A stretch of DNA of 64,000 nt, from contig OX388347.1 in NCBI GenBank assembly GCA_947579665.1, positions 21,630,562-21,694,561 on the forward strand. Reading direction: 5' to 3'. The number at the start of each line of letters is the position of its first letter. Positions within the stretch are counted from its first letter, which is position 1. Below are positions 11,381-22,330 of the stretch, one piece after another. The stretch comes from Sympetrum striolatum. Taxonomy: Eukaryota > Arthropoda > Insecta > Odonata > Libellulidae. The translations under genes and the position numbers were made by a program. The notes beneath the pieces are model-generated. The model saw nothing but the letters and a program-made list of their open reading frames with translations, did no database searches and had not been told where the DNA came from.

Positions 11381-11519
11381 CTATATTGGCATAGTGCAAA
11401 TACGTGTATCGTGCTCTATCACCAAGAAATTGTACTTCCAGTTTTTCTAGCTGAACATACAAGGATTTCAGTCGGTTTAGGAAGCTCTGCGGAAATAATT
11501 CGAGTGTCGCGCAATTGTC
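11381..11519 (-). CDS. Candidate internal exon, unknown protein
   Basis: On the minus strand, an open stretch of 46 codons plus one base lies between TTTCTTAG (an acceptor-like AG at 11521-11520) and ATAG/GTAAGT (a consensus donor, GT at 11380-11379). It reads DNCATLELFPQSFLNRL... then LEKLEVQFLGDRARYTYLHY. The open frame continues past the donor to 11214, but composition turns AT-biased there, as expected for intron. The YTYLHYANIGKSSERY part vaguely recalls fibrinogen-related domains, but I do not trust that. No neighbouring exon was found. It could be chance. Confidence 0.3.
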
Positions 11520-11895
11520 CTAAGAAATATTGTGGAATTGTGACTGCAGTGCTCATTTCTAAAATATCATTAATTTTCTGTCTTAAATTTTCAAAGTACG
11601 CTTAATCCACTCAGTTAACGGAGAGTATTAGGCGAAAGAATATACGAGTTAAGTGGTGTTGCTTTTGTGAGCGAAAATGGATACAGTGAGGTTGAGCAAT
11701 TACTTGGCAAATTGTTTTTTTCGTCACCAGTGGTCATCAGATATGTTGTAATGTTTTCGCTCAAAATAAAGTTTTGTAAGGAGTGCTGTGATTTGTTATT
11801 TGAGGAAATCTAAAGAGGTAAGAAAATACTATCAATTGCTTCTTTGCAAGGTACTTCATGCCGTATTTTTTAAATGAATAGCTATATTTTTACTG
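11520..11895. other. Unannotated AT-rich sequence
   Basis: Nothing recognised. Confidence 0.45.
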
Positions 11896-11897
11896 TA

Positions 11898-11974
11898 CAC
11901 TCCTGGCCAAAATTAACGCAGCACCTCCCTAGCGATCCTTACGGCTGGTGCTGCGTTAATTTTGGCCAGGACTG
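11898..11974. mobile_element. Minimal Tc1/mariner-type MITE (77 bp)
   Basis: Terminal inverted repeats CACTCCTGGCCAAAATTAAC... and CAGTCCTGGCCAAAATTAAC... are 28 bp each and nearly identical, separated by only 21 bp. TA dinucleotides flank both ends (11896-11897 and 11975-11976), the Tc1/mariner target. The loop contains CTAGCGATCC, also present beside the end at 53.3 kb, so both derive from one family. It is too short to encode anything. Confidence 0.85.
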
Positions 11975-11976
11975 TA

Positions 11977-12514
11977 CATATATAAAGTGACTGATCATAT
12001 TTCTCACCTTCTTTCCATATTTTTTATGAAAATTATTATTGCTTCAGTTTATCTGAACAGAGACTTCGCGGAAACTAATTTCCTACCGTGTTTAAATTTA
12101 TCTATGCAACGCAAATGCCAGGATTTGATTTCTAAGGAAACTAACGCAATATACGGAAGTTCTCACGTTCCAGTAATTCGCTTTTTATTGAATTAAAATG
12201 TTATTAAAACAAAAGACCTTAAATGAAGTAATGCATTAGCTGATAGAATGACGATATGCAGATTTTATCTAATCACATGACAGCTCATGTAAAAACATAA
12301 TTCTTTAGAATCGAAGAGTATTTTCTACTGAAACATCCAAACTTAAATTACTCATACCTGTTGTATAGTTTTATCTAGAGAAACGACTGAAAACAATTAA
12401 TTTTAATTTCGGCATAATAGTTGTTTAAATAAATGTGGCTACGATGGGGTCAAACTGCTATTCTTTTGATTATATATCCACACGATCTAATTAAAAGATT
12501 GCGTCTGGAAAGCA
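11977..12514. other. Unannotated AT-rich sequence
   Basis: The ORF at 11987-12196 shows no domain. The right part may be an outlying unit of the following degenerate repeat. Confidence 0.4.
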
Positions 12515-13010
12515 TTATTATTTAAAATGAGATTTTTAAAAACATCCGTTTGTTTATTAAAATTAAAGTTGATTGTAATGAAAATAGACTTTAATTTGAC
12601 AGCACTACGAAAGTCGTTTTTCGGCTATTTTCTTTATATTTAATTAGGAAGCTTTGATTTAAACCATAAAATCTGGTGAGCGATATAATTTATAACACGA
12701 TTTTCAATTATATCTTTTTATTCTTTTAAATGAAATTTGGTTATAATGAAAATAGGTTTTATTTTGATTACTATCACGACTACTTAAATCGTTTTCTAGC
12801 TATTTTCGTGATTGTAAAAAAATTTAAAATAAACTTTTGTTTGTTGAAAATTTTGATGTAAACTATTATTTTCGATAAGCGGTATTATTTAAAAAACGAT
12901 TTTTAAATACATTTAATTTTCATTAATATGAAAGTGGACTATAATTTATATAGATTTTATTTTGACATGAAACACTAAATTCAAAGTGCTATTTTTGGTA
13001 TAATGTATTA
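12515..13010 (+). repeat. Degenerate tandem repeat, unit about 170-200 bp
   Basis: Three strongly diverged units can be aligned by eye. Each has a GATTTT(T)AA block (12531, 12699, 12898), then an AATGAAAATAG or ATGAAAGTGG block, then TTTATTTTGA or a variant, then a GCTATTTT block. Spacing between anchors is about 168 and 199 bp. The AT-rich composition raises the risk of chance similarity, but block order is kept. It looks like an old satellite-type array. Confidence 0.55.
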
Positions 13011-13089
13011 TTTAATTATCATTACACTTAATTCAAGGTATAGTTATTGTACAAACAATCTTAAATTAAACGTGAATTGGTAAAAAGTA

Positions 13090-15560
13090 AAGGGCTACTG
13101 GCAAATAAAGTAATATGAAAAATAAAGAATAAATAAATATTTACAAGAAAAGTCAGGGAAAACAGGATAAGTTCCACGTGAGCCTTTCTTGGCTCATCTG
13201 TTAGTTCCTGGTTTTAAATTTTGTATGGTATACTTATGTTAATATTATATAGACTGATATAAACTATATATAGATACAAAACATTCTACAAGGCACAGAA
13301 AGTGTGATAACATTTTATGTTTTGCTCCACACTTATAAGAAGTCACTTAAAAATGGTCCTTAAGTCTCAATTTATAGACAAACTCTCTCTTTGGAGCTAC
13401 ACACCTATGTGAGCTTCCACCCTGATCAGCCTCCACTTCTCTGTCTTCTAACTTTCATCTTATTCATGTCCTTTATGAATTAGCCATCTCAATCTGGACC
13501 TTCCTCTCCGTCTAGTGGCATAGTGTCTCCCTTCTATCACCTTATTCGGCATTGCTGTTTCAAGCATCCTTTCCACATGGTCCAAACATTATATTCTCAA
13601 AGATTTTATGAACTTAACTACATCTTCCCCAATTCATTATTGTATTTAACTCCTCTTTGGTTCTCCTTTCCCACAATCCATTCTGAATAACAGGTCCGTA
13701 TGTTCTCTGCAATAGTCTGCTTTCAAATCTTTCCAGGGCCATACTCTTGTGTGATTGTGTCCATTTTTATGCTCCATAGGTTACTACTGGTCTGGTAATT
13801 GATTTACAATTTGTATTTATGTGTTTATGTGTATTAACTCCCTCTTTAGTATCTTCATATTTGCAAAGTAAATTTTATTCCTTGCTTGTATTCTTTCATT
13901 TATTCATATTATGCTTTTTTTAAATTCATATATTCTAGATATTTAAACTCTCCCACACCTTCAAATTTTATCTGTTCTATCTCCATATCCTGGGTGACTC
14001 TAGGTTTGCCAGATGAGCTCATAAGCATGTATTTAGTTTTACTGGTATTAACTATCAATCCCATTTTGCTTGCTTCTTTATCTTTATTTGTTAAATATTG
14101 TTCCTCTTTGATCTATTTTTTCTTCAGCTTTATGTAATCCTAGAATAAACAGTGTGGTCCACAGACCATCTCCTTGCTTTATCCCAGGGCTGAATTCAAA
14201 ATCATTTTATATTTGATTATGTATTTTAACTTTAGCCATTCATTTGAATAAATATAATTATTTTGGATGGAATTTCCATATCCTCCATTGCTTCTCAGAG
14301 TTTGATCCTGTTTATACTATCAAATGCTTGTCTAAAATCTACAATAGCATATGCAGTTCAACATTGTGATCATAGCATTTATCTAAAATTTGTCTGATTA
14401 CAAATAGTTGGTCTATTGAACTTCTATTGGATCTACTCCCACACTGAGATTCTCCAATTATACTCTCAGTTACTACTTTAAGCCTTTCTTTTATGATGCT
14501 GGAGAGTATTTCATATACTATATTTAACAGTATTATCCATCTACTTTCACGAGAACCAGTTTAATTCCCTTTCTATATATTTGACTTAAGATTCCCATGA
14601 TCTATCCTTCTGGCATTTTTCTGTTTTCTATATTGTACAACTAAGTTTATATATAGCATCACTCATTATATCTCCTCCATATTTTACTAGCTCTGCTGCA
14701 ATATTTTCTTCCCTGGAGCTTTATTATTTTTTAACTTTTGTATGCATTGTGCAATTTCCTATCAAGTGAGTTTAATTCTGAGCAAGTTTCCTCTATATTT
14801 GATTCTTTCCTTAGCCTGTCATTTTCCTCAGTTGTTACTCTCTCCTTATCTTCTGTACAGAGGAGTTCTTTGAAATGTTCTACCAATCTTTCCAGAACTT
14901 TATTCTCTTCTTAGAATACATTTCCCTCCGTATTTTAAAATTCTTCCATTCTTGGTTGGTATCCTCTTTTCGCCTTTTCTAAAACTTTGTAGAACTATCT
15001 CAGTTCATTCTGTTTGCTGTATTGTATTCTTCTATATTCTCTAGCTGTTCTTCATTTTCTCCTTTTTTCTTGCATATCCTATTTGCTTCCTTCCTCATTT
15101 CTTGTTATCTTTCAGTGATCATTCTGTTTTTTTCCTTATCATCCTTTCTTAAGCTTTTTTCTTCTCCGGTATAATTTGTGCACACTCGTTGTCAAACCAA
15201 TCAGAATGTATTATTCTCTTGTTTCCTCCAATCGTTCCTTCCACAGCTTCTTTGATTGCTTTCCCTATTTTTACCATTCCTTTTCTATGTTTTTTTATAA
15301 GTTTTTCCATCGGCTGCTGGTTTGCATTTTACTAGCTAATCCTTTTTGGTTTTGCTTCGTGACTTCCTAGTCTTCATTTAACTAATCTGTGTCCCATATT
15401 CTCTTAATCATATCTGGACCTTTTACTGTTTTAATTATTCTCTCCCTTACTCTTGCTTTAAATAGTTAATGATCTAAGTCATAGTTTGTCTCTTTGCAGC
15501 TTCTTATGTCTATATCTGATTATTATACATTACTCCTCATCTTTCGCAGCTTTTCCTCGG
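13090..15560 (-). mobile_element. Long decayed LINE (EN end to ORF2 C-terminus, 3' UTR)
   Basis: Minus-strand order: near 15.5 kb SCKETNYDLDHYLFKARVRERI (end of endonuclease); RT fragments IIDFRQAFDSINRIK near 14.3 kb; [10 protein letters not shown] near 14165-14185; then MGLIVNTSKTKYMLMS and FEGVGEFKYLE near 14.0 kb; and RRRGRSRLRW near 13.49-13.52 kb (the C-terminal signature). The segment with the catalytic YADD is missing: QGDGL joins almost directly to sequence just before the SKTKYM block, implying an internal deletion. Stops and frameshifts are numerous. The 3' UTR ends with a TGAGCC/GGCTCA hairpin near 13170-13200. Confidence 0.85.
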
Positions 15561-15779
15561 CTGAGAGTTCGCTTGAAATTGCGTCACTCCCTGCAACGTC
15601 TACCTAATTATTCTTCGATCACTTCTTCTATTAACAAAAGTTTGTAAAAATAATTTTATGATATTTTTTACCGTTTTTAGCTCCTCGATAGTTGAATAAA
15701 GTAGACCGAATGGTTTGAGAGAAATTCCTTGGTTCCATTTTCGTATATTAAGATATTTCTAATTTTCTCTTGTGCAATA
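15561..15779. other. Spacer between two retroelements
   Basis: About 220 bp between oppositely oriented LINE and Penelope-like copies. It could hold degraded 5' sequence of either; no motif seen. Confidence 0.4.
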
Positions 15780-17370
15780 GTATCAAAAATATCTACTTCA
15801 ACATTAAAGAAGCTCTGTTCAAATCGATGATTATTGAAGACTGAGAAACTTCACCTTTCTGAATCCAACCCTTTACCTCCGCGTCTTTATGGACTTCCAA
15901 AAAATACATAAGGAAGACATCCTTATCCTCCCAGTGGTTTCTAACATTTCTTCCCCGCGTCATAAGCTGGCCACTGAATTTAATCATTTTATTGCTAATT
16001 TATCAGACTTTATGCCATTGTGTGAAAAACTCAGTGGAATTTGCACGTAAAAGTGAAAGACTTGAAATTTCCTAACAATGCAAAGCTCTTTCGATGTTTA
16101 CTATAACTCATTTACCAGAGTTCCTTGTGTGGAGTCTGTTTTTGTGTTGGAAGGGTTACTAAAAAGGAACAATGCGGATGAAGTAGTAACTAGTAACCTG
16201 TTGTTGTTGGTGAATGTGTGTTAATAGAAACCTTTTTCAGTTCCACGGTGGTTTTTATGAACAAAAAGATGGTCTTGCCCTGTTTTAGCTAACATTTTCA
16301 TGGACTCCCTAAAAGAGAAATTGTTTAATTCAAATTCCCATTTGATAAAATCTATTTTATGCTGGTTTCGGTACGTTGATGATATCTTTTGTTTTTGGTT
16401 CGGGAAAAACCGGCAACTCTCTTCCTTCATCTCTATCCATCCTAGTATTTCATTTTCCCATGAAATTGGAACTAATAATACCTTAAACTTTCTTGACCTC
16501 ATCCTACGTCTAGTTAATCAAAAAATCGAACTCAATATTTATAATTATATTACAATACAGTTGTTATTATACAGTTATTATTATACAGAAAATCAACTTG
16601 TACTAACAGTGCCGTCCCCTTTACTTCCAAATGACACTAGTCACATAAGATCGTCGCTTTTCACTGCCTTATCCACAGATTATTTAATATTTTCTTTATC
16701 TACCATAAACTTTCTTCGCGAGCTTAAAACTATTGAAGAAATAGATGTTGCAAATGGTTATCCACCTACTGAAATAGATAAATTGGTTCAACGGAAAGAG
16801 AGACGCGTCATCGACAATCGACGTTTTCCTCTTGCATCCCAATCTCAGATGGATTCCCCACGACGTGTTGTCCATCCGTTTAAAGATAATATTTCGTACA
16901 AAATTGCCAATTTCTTCAAAATATTCTGTTTTCTGCCAGTTTTTAGAAATAATAATAACTTAAAAAAATTTTTATGTCTTCAAAAAGACAATGTAGAACC
17001 TTTTTATAAATCCGGCGTCTATAAATTAATTTACGACACTTGCGAATCTCTCTACATCCGTCGTACTTCCCTAAATTTTAACGTTCACATTAAAGAATAA
17101 TTCAATGCAGTCATCAATGCTTCACCTTATTCCCAGTTTGCGAAATCCCTTAACGTAAACAAACATTTCAGCAGTTTTTCCCGACATTTTGCATTTTGAA
17201 GATAATGATAAACGCATTCGAACAATTAGAGATTATTCCATACTTTCTATTACCTAATTGCTCTCTCACAGAGATTATTTGATACTTTGTATAAACCTAA
17301 TTGCTTTCTCAGTAATGAATATCTTTTTCTAACCCCCTCTCTTCAACCTCAACATTGTCGATAGCTTCAT
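15780..17370 (+). mobile_element. Penelope-like element: RT plus GIY-YIG endonuclease, decayed
   Basis: In order: LHLSESNPLPPRLYGLPK near 15.85 kb (PLE-specific N-terminal RT motif RLYGLPKIHK); SFDVYYNSFTRVP near 16086 (motif A, FDV); FQFHGGFYEQKDGLA near 16.24 kb, then a frameshift and loss of the following GSPLSP-type motif B core; VLANIFMD; WFRYVDDIFCFW with YVDD at 16372-16383 (motif C); NTLNFLDL; then, near 17014, GVYKLI...LYIRR (GIY-YIG, where the second motif is YIR, with G replaced) and FAKSLNVNKH. The open frame 16300-17100 (266 codons) is the best preserved part. Frameshifts and stops make it non-functional. PLEs use target-primed reverse transcription; the C-terminal GIY-YIG nuclease nicks the target. 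Confidence 0.92.
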
Positions 17371-18340
17371 TTCAGCTGGAATAGCTTCTCGGAAACTAAT
17401 GTCTTTCTTTGAAATAATTGGTTCTATTATTCTTAACAACTTGTAAAAATGCGTGCGTGCATGCGTGTAAAATTCCGGAATAAGTTTACATTATGCTAAA
17501 GTTCTCTGAGTAGCCCAATATTTCGATTTTTGTAAAACTACTTTGTCCACAGGACCCGTTGTTTTTTTCTTTTACGTGCATTTTTTAAAAACACGCCTGC
17601 ACAAATGGCTATCACACTTGCCGATTCTGTATCCATCATGACGCACAGTAGATGATGCAGTGTGGACTACAAATTGAATGCCTCATGAGGTATGCCCGAA
17701 AAGCATGCACAACGCATGTTGAAAGGGATAGAGGAAGCGCAAGTTGAAAGGAAAGTGGAAGAGGAAAGCGCACATGTGTACACATATCATAACGTTAGTA
17801 AGGAAAAGAACACCTTGTCTTAGTGCCACAGGATAAGTACTTACTAACCTTTTACTCTCCATTTACGTCGGATTTAATAGACACTAGATTTTTTTCTGAA
17901 ATACTTTTATATCCTCAATTATTGAACAATCTGTTCGAGAATATGCCTTTACGGATGTGTTTCAACTTTCCAATACATCTCTAGTTCTTTGTAACTTTTC
18001 AGTGCGTGCCTTCCCATTTATCATGTATTTATCATTCTCTTAATTTTTATCTAGGTCTTAACTTTTCCCATTTTTTATCTTTTTGGTTTTTATTATGTTC
18101 ATATATTTTACTTATGCTGTCATGAGCCCTTTTACTCAATTTCTAGTTATTTAAACTTATGCTGAAATAATGTATAATAATTTGTTTTAACTAACTGTGG
18201 TTGAATGAAAGTAGTTTCTTCTCTTCTCGATCTCACGCAATAAAAGAACGATCCATTATTATGATTATTGCCATTGAAATGGATAGATATTTCAACCCTT
18301 TCTCCGACATGTATCATATGTTTCAGTTTTTGTAAAGCGA
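17371..18340. other. Unannotated sequence downstream of the Penelope-like element
   Basis: AT-rich. It may include PLE 3' sequence, but I cannot place an end. The 17640-17770 patch has GCATGC/CGCATG words reminiscent of 9440-9590 without alignable boundaries. Confidence 0.35.
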
Positions 18341-18343
18341 AAG

Positions 18344-18805
18344 GTGAGACTTATTCCTAGGAAGTCCGAGCGGGAGAATCTAAATTCGGCTAATATCTGC
18401 ATATATCGATTGTCAATGCCAGGAATCACGCGGTTGAAACGTCCATGTATTCACTTGGAAAGACTAATTGCTCAGAACGGGGAAGGAAAAACACGCGCTG
18501 CAACAATGGAGTCAATACGCACGATCTCTTCCATCTCCGTGGTGATGGGCCCCATATTCCTCTCTCCCTCCGCATCCGTGGCTTCCATTAAGTCTCCATT
18601 TGCTCTTTCTTTCCCCTTTTCGCCATCAGGAACGTGCCTCCGTCACGGCCCACGCGTTCCGTTTGTTTTATCTCGCGTCGACTCGCCATCAAAACCACTC
18701 TTCCTTTTATATTCCCCTTTTGCTAGCACTCTGTCCATCTCTCCCCAAGTAATTAGCCCTCGCCATGGAGGGGCCCAATTAGCCCTTTCACAATTGATTC
18801 TCTTC
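18344..18805. other. GC-richer, pyrimidine-biased island with a 155-codon open frame
   Basis: Frame 18344-18811 (+) stays open for 155 codons. Its composition (runs of S, P, F, L from C/T-rich DNA) follows the base bias and no domain is visible. There is no splice or start context that convinces me. Treated as a non-coding island like the others. Confidence 0.35.
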
Positions 18806-19410
18806 CGATGAACGGAATTATTTTCTATCTATCTACTAGTTCCTCGCTCACGCACTTCTCTGTATGGAATATTTTAGTCATTAAAGCGAATTTTTTTTTC
18901 GTGGCCAATGCACACACAGCATGTCATTACTCCCACGCGCAATATTTTCGGTTCGGTTGTTTTCATTGGTTTAGCTCGGTGCTGAAAGTGGTTGTTACCG
19001 CTCTGCGGGGGGCGATGCGATAATCTAGAGGGCGGAAAGATACAAGGGGACGAAAGGGCACAAGGAAATGTTATGTTGCACTTAAAGAGGAAAATTGTTA
19101 GATTGGATTTACTCGAGCATAGAATTTGTATCACGCCTCACATACTATCACGATAATTCAATTTTTATTCTTCGTTACCGTTGGAACGAATTCGGAAGGT
19201 ATTTGTAGAGGAGAAATATGTAACGATGGAACGCTATGTGGTAAAAGTATGCATCAAATATTGGGGTAATAATTTGCGTTAAATATTTAATATAAATTTG
19301 TGTATTATTTAACCAAGTTATTTGTTGCCTTATAATTTAAAAGTTACATTTTTATTTGACTTTTTTGTGATATTCTCTTCGATCTAAAACTTTACCCATA
19401 ATTAGGAAGT
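18806..19410. other. Unannotated sequence
   Basis: Mixed composition with slightly higher GC to about 19070. No motif supported. Confidence 0.4.
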
Positions 19411-19420
19411 AGACTTTCGT

Positions 19421-19569
19421 GGTGGAAATAACCAAGCAAAGTTTCATAAAATATTTAGTTTAGTACAACCCGAGCGGTTTCAACTATTAATAGTTATCAT
19501 AAGGTCGTGACTTGGTCCGGTTGCATTAAATTAAAATATTTTATGAGACTTTGCTTAGTTATTTCCACC
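19421..19569. mobile_element. Inverted-repeat element with hammerhead-like centre
   Basis: Arms 19421-19456 and 19534-19569 (36 bp, starting GGTGGAAATAAC) are reverse complements with three or so mismatches. The minus strand of the centre reads CTTATGAT, a perfect self-complementary AACTATTAATAGTT stem-loop, then GAAACCG. This resembles the hammerhead layout CUGAUGA - stem II - GAAA, with one core change (G to U) and one extra U before stem II. Similar cores occur at 25.6 and 54.1 kb. Mobile-element class is uncertain; hammerheads are known in Penelope-like elements. Confidence 0.6.
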
Positions 19570-21515
19570 CCAATGCAGTTTCGCCAAGTAAAGGCTTCTA
19601 AATTTAATTTAATTTTAATTAGACTTTTATTTTTATTGCAATCTTTGTGTATTTTAGACCACCATCGGCTTTAGCTCATAAATATTTCCTATTTATTCCA
19701 AGAAGGCCTACCTTTTGTATACATCAAAGATAAGAAAGAATTCCAGATTACCTTTACTTCTCACGATATTGTGGATGAAATAATATCTGACATGATCGGG
19801 GAATGAACCTGGATCTTCCATTTATAGAGCGGTTGCTACAACAATATCAAACGCTTATTCCGTCATCCTTTTTCATCTTTCTACAACCTTGTTTTCCCAT
19901 TTGTTTCTAGCTTGTATTGTTACTCTTCCGTACGATGTTGTTTGATCGCCTCTCTCTAACACATTGTTACAGTCTATCTCATGGTCCAATCCATCATCTT
20001 TCCTCTTCTTGGTGCCTCAGAGCGTCCAATTTGCACTATTTCAAGCGGCGTTTCTTAGCAGAGAGTGCGGATGGTTGGGATTGGTTTGGCGTGCATTCCG
20101 GCGTCACATGAATAGAGATGTGTTTATGAGGGCAGCGCTAATTCAATGCGAGTACTCCAACATTGCGGAATTTCAATGAAGTCTTGAGAATTATCCTCGC
20201 TCAATACAGCCGCAGGAATCTATGTCGAATATTGCCTAAGTCAAGAAGATTTAAATTCTAGCCGGAGATAGAAAAACTAAGGTCTAAGTTGTTCATTACG
20301 ATTCGTCTCATACCATCCAATTTTGCTATGGATAGGGAAGTTGAGAGAAGTAATCTTAATACTAAAACTGAAATAGGTAAACATATCCGCTTTAAATCTA
20401 TACATAATCATATATTGGTTAAGAGTATCTAGTATCAAATTTATATTTCCTACTTACAAGGTATTTTCTACGTAAAATTTATACTAATATATTTCTTAAT
20501 TTACTTGAATTAATTAAAATAAGTTTATTATGGAATAGTAACACGTTAAGGCTATAAATATATTCATATTTATTGCAATTCTCTTTCGTGTTCTTGTGAA
20601 TTTTTTCACAAGTGTGGTTATTAAATTATTCATCCCGCTCTGTCTAGTTATTTCTAAAAGAAAATAACTTGACCAATACATTATCATTTTTTAAGTCACA
20701 AAACATTCATAACTTTCCTTAGATTATTTGGCTTGTTGTAAATTGTAAAATCTTTATAACGAAGTAGGATGAAACAATATAGACCGTATTATAACTAAAT
20801 CATTGAGTAAGTTCTTCTAACTGGCTGTATTTACTTCATTCTGGCTCATAGATATATTAACTGTAATATACACAAGGATTATCTTATAGCAATATACAAA
20901 TCTAATCACACCTGTGAGAAAATAACTGAATATATTTAAATACACCTTGATAATCTATGAATACGTAACATAAACACTTTAAATTTAAACTGGAATATCT
21001 ATACTAGAACAATCTTTTTGTGTCTCACCGGGTATATCTTTTGATTGTTTTTTATAAAAATCTCCGTGAACCACGACAGTTTAAACTGGTTCTATGTGCA
21101 AAATAGTCCAAAGAAATTGTTCTCCATATGCTTGTTTGATGAATTTCTTTTTAAGGTAATTTATCCTAAACAATATTTTTTCAGTTCCTCAAAAATGAAA
21201 GATCACAATGAATCACATTCATTTGTTCCAGATTTTGCTGTTTCTATGGCTACAGGAATAATCACCGACTCAGTTTCACTACGTGCTCCCCCGTTTTATA
21301 CAAGAACTTCAGCTCACATTAAGCTGGTTTTTACAACCCGTTTAGACGAACTAAAAAATTAATATTTTCATTAGTGGGAAATTAAATTGATTAACAGCTC
21401 TCCTAGTATTTATCTCTAAAAAGGAAATGATATATTGAAATTAGATTAAACAAATTCCTGAGCTTCATGTTACCTTTTAATTATATGCAGAACTGTAGGG
21501 TGTGTACATATATGC
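19570..21515. other. Unannotated AT-rich sequence
   Basis: About 1.9 kb with no supported feature. A mildly GC-richer part at 19900-20180 carries ORFs in two frames without domains. Confidence 0.45.
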
Positions 21516-21519
21516 TTGC

Positions 21520-21835
21520 TAATTGAGCCCCCGAATAGCCAAGTGCGTAATAAGTTTGCCTTCGGTGGGATCCCAGATTCGATTCGTGGTTGAGGGCCAA
21601 CATTTATCGGTGTTCACGCAGTATCGTGATATATACGGGTAGCTACCGGAATTAAGAGGTAGTGGGGCCCGATCTAGGAAAGCCAATGTGGGAGTAGATT
21701 ACAGCACATTACCTTTTACAGCATTATGACTCATTCAAGAAGGCTTGGGTAAACTATCTCGCTCCTCAGCGGGCCTGGTACGCCTAATTCCTTCGACATA
21801 GCTTTCGATGGCTAATGGTGGTGAGGTTAAGGGTC
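21520..21835 (+). mobile_element. tRNA-derived SINE
   Basis: The first 75 bp look like a tRNA: GAATAGCCAAGTGCG (A box, near 21533-21547) and AGATTCGATTCGTGG (B box, near 21569-21583), with GCCC at the 5' side able to pair with GGGC near 21594. The rest is a GC-richer body without an ORF, unlike neighbouring DNA. The 3' end is placed only approximately by composition; I could not find a target duplication. The tRNA of origin is not identified. Confidence 0.6.
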
Positions 21836-22330
21836 GAACAAGCCTTAAAGCTAATGGATTCACCAACAGACTTAGAATTGATCATTATTTGTCGATGGAT
21901 AAAAACAGCTGGAATTACGCGAGGGAATAACTTCAGTTTTGATACTTATATAATATCTGATTCAAAATGTTCTTTTAAGGAAGTTTTTTTTTCGGATTTT
22001 AACCAGGAAAGAAACCCTATGACACGCTTTTTCGCCTCTGCCCATCAAATCCCCGCTGCATTATGTATCCATCCTCTGCATCCTCTGTATTCGCTTTCAA
22101 TCATCTTTATTTGCTCCTTGATCTCGCCACTCTCATCTCAACACTCTTCCCTGTATTTCCTCTTTCGTCGCAAGCACTTATCGGAATCTACTTATTTCCA
22201 CGCCATATTTGCACTCCTCTTTTTCCTTTATTTTTCATGGCTTCCATAACGGCGCCTTTAAAGATTGTCCCCCTGAGGAATGGTGTCAATTGTTCATTTT
22301 ATCCAAGAATTTGTTCATAAGTTGAACCAA
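21836..22330. other. Pyrimidine-rich patch, no gene
   Basis: The 22010-22250 part is strongly C/T-rich on the plus strand and therefore open in several frames (for example 21815-22249). No domain or repeat recognised. Confidence 0.35.

Noticed and set aside
11214..11462. Fibrinogen-related domain similarity of the minus frame
   Set aside because: Only a loose YTYLHY...SSERY resemblance; the frame also crosses a good splice donor, so the downstream half may be intron.
18344..18811. 155-codon ORF
   Set aside because: Ser/Pro/Phe/Leu-rich translation simply mirrors the C/T bias; no domain, no gene context.
21815..22249. 144-codon ORF
   Set aside because: Starts in SINE sequence and runs into a pyrimidine-rich tract; no domain.
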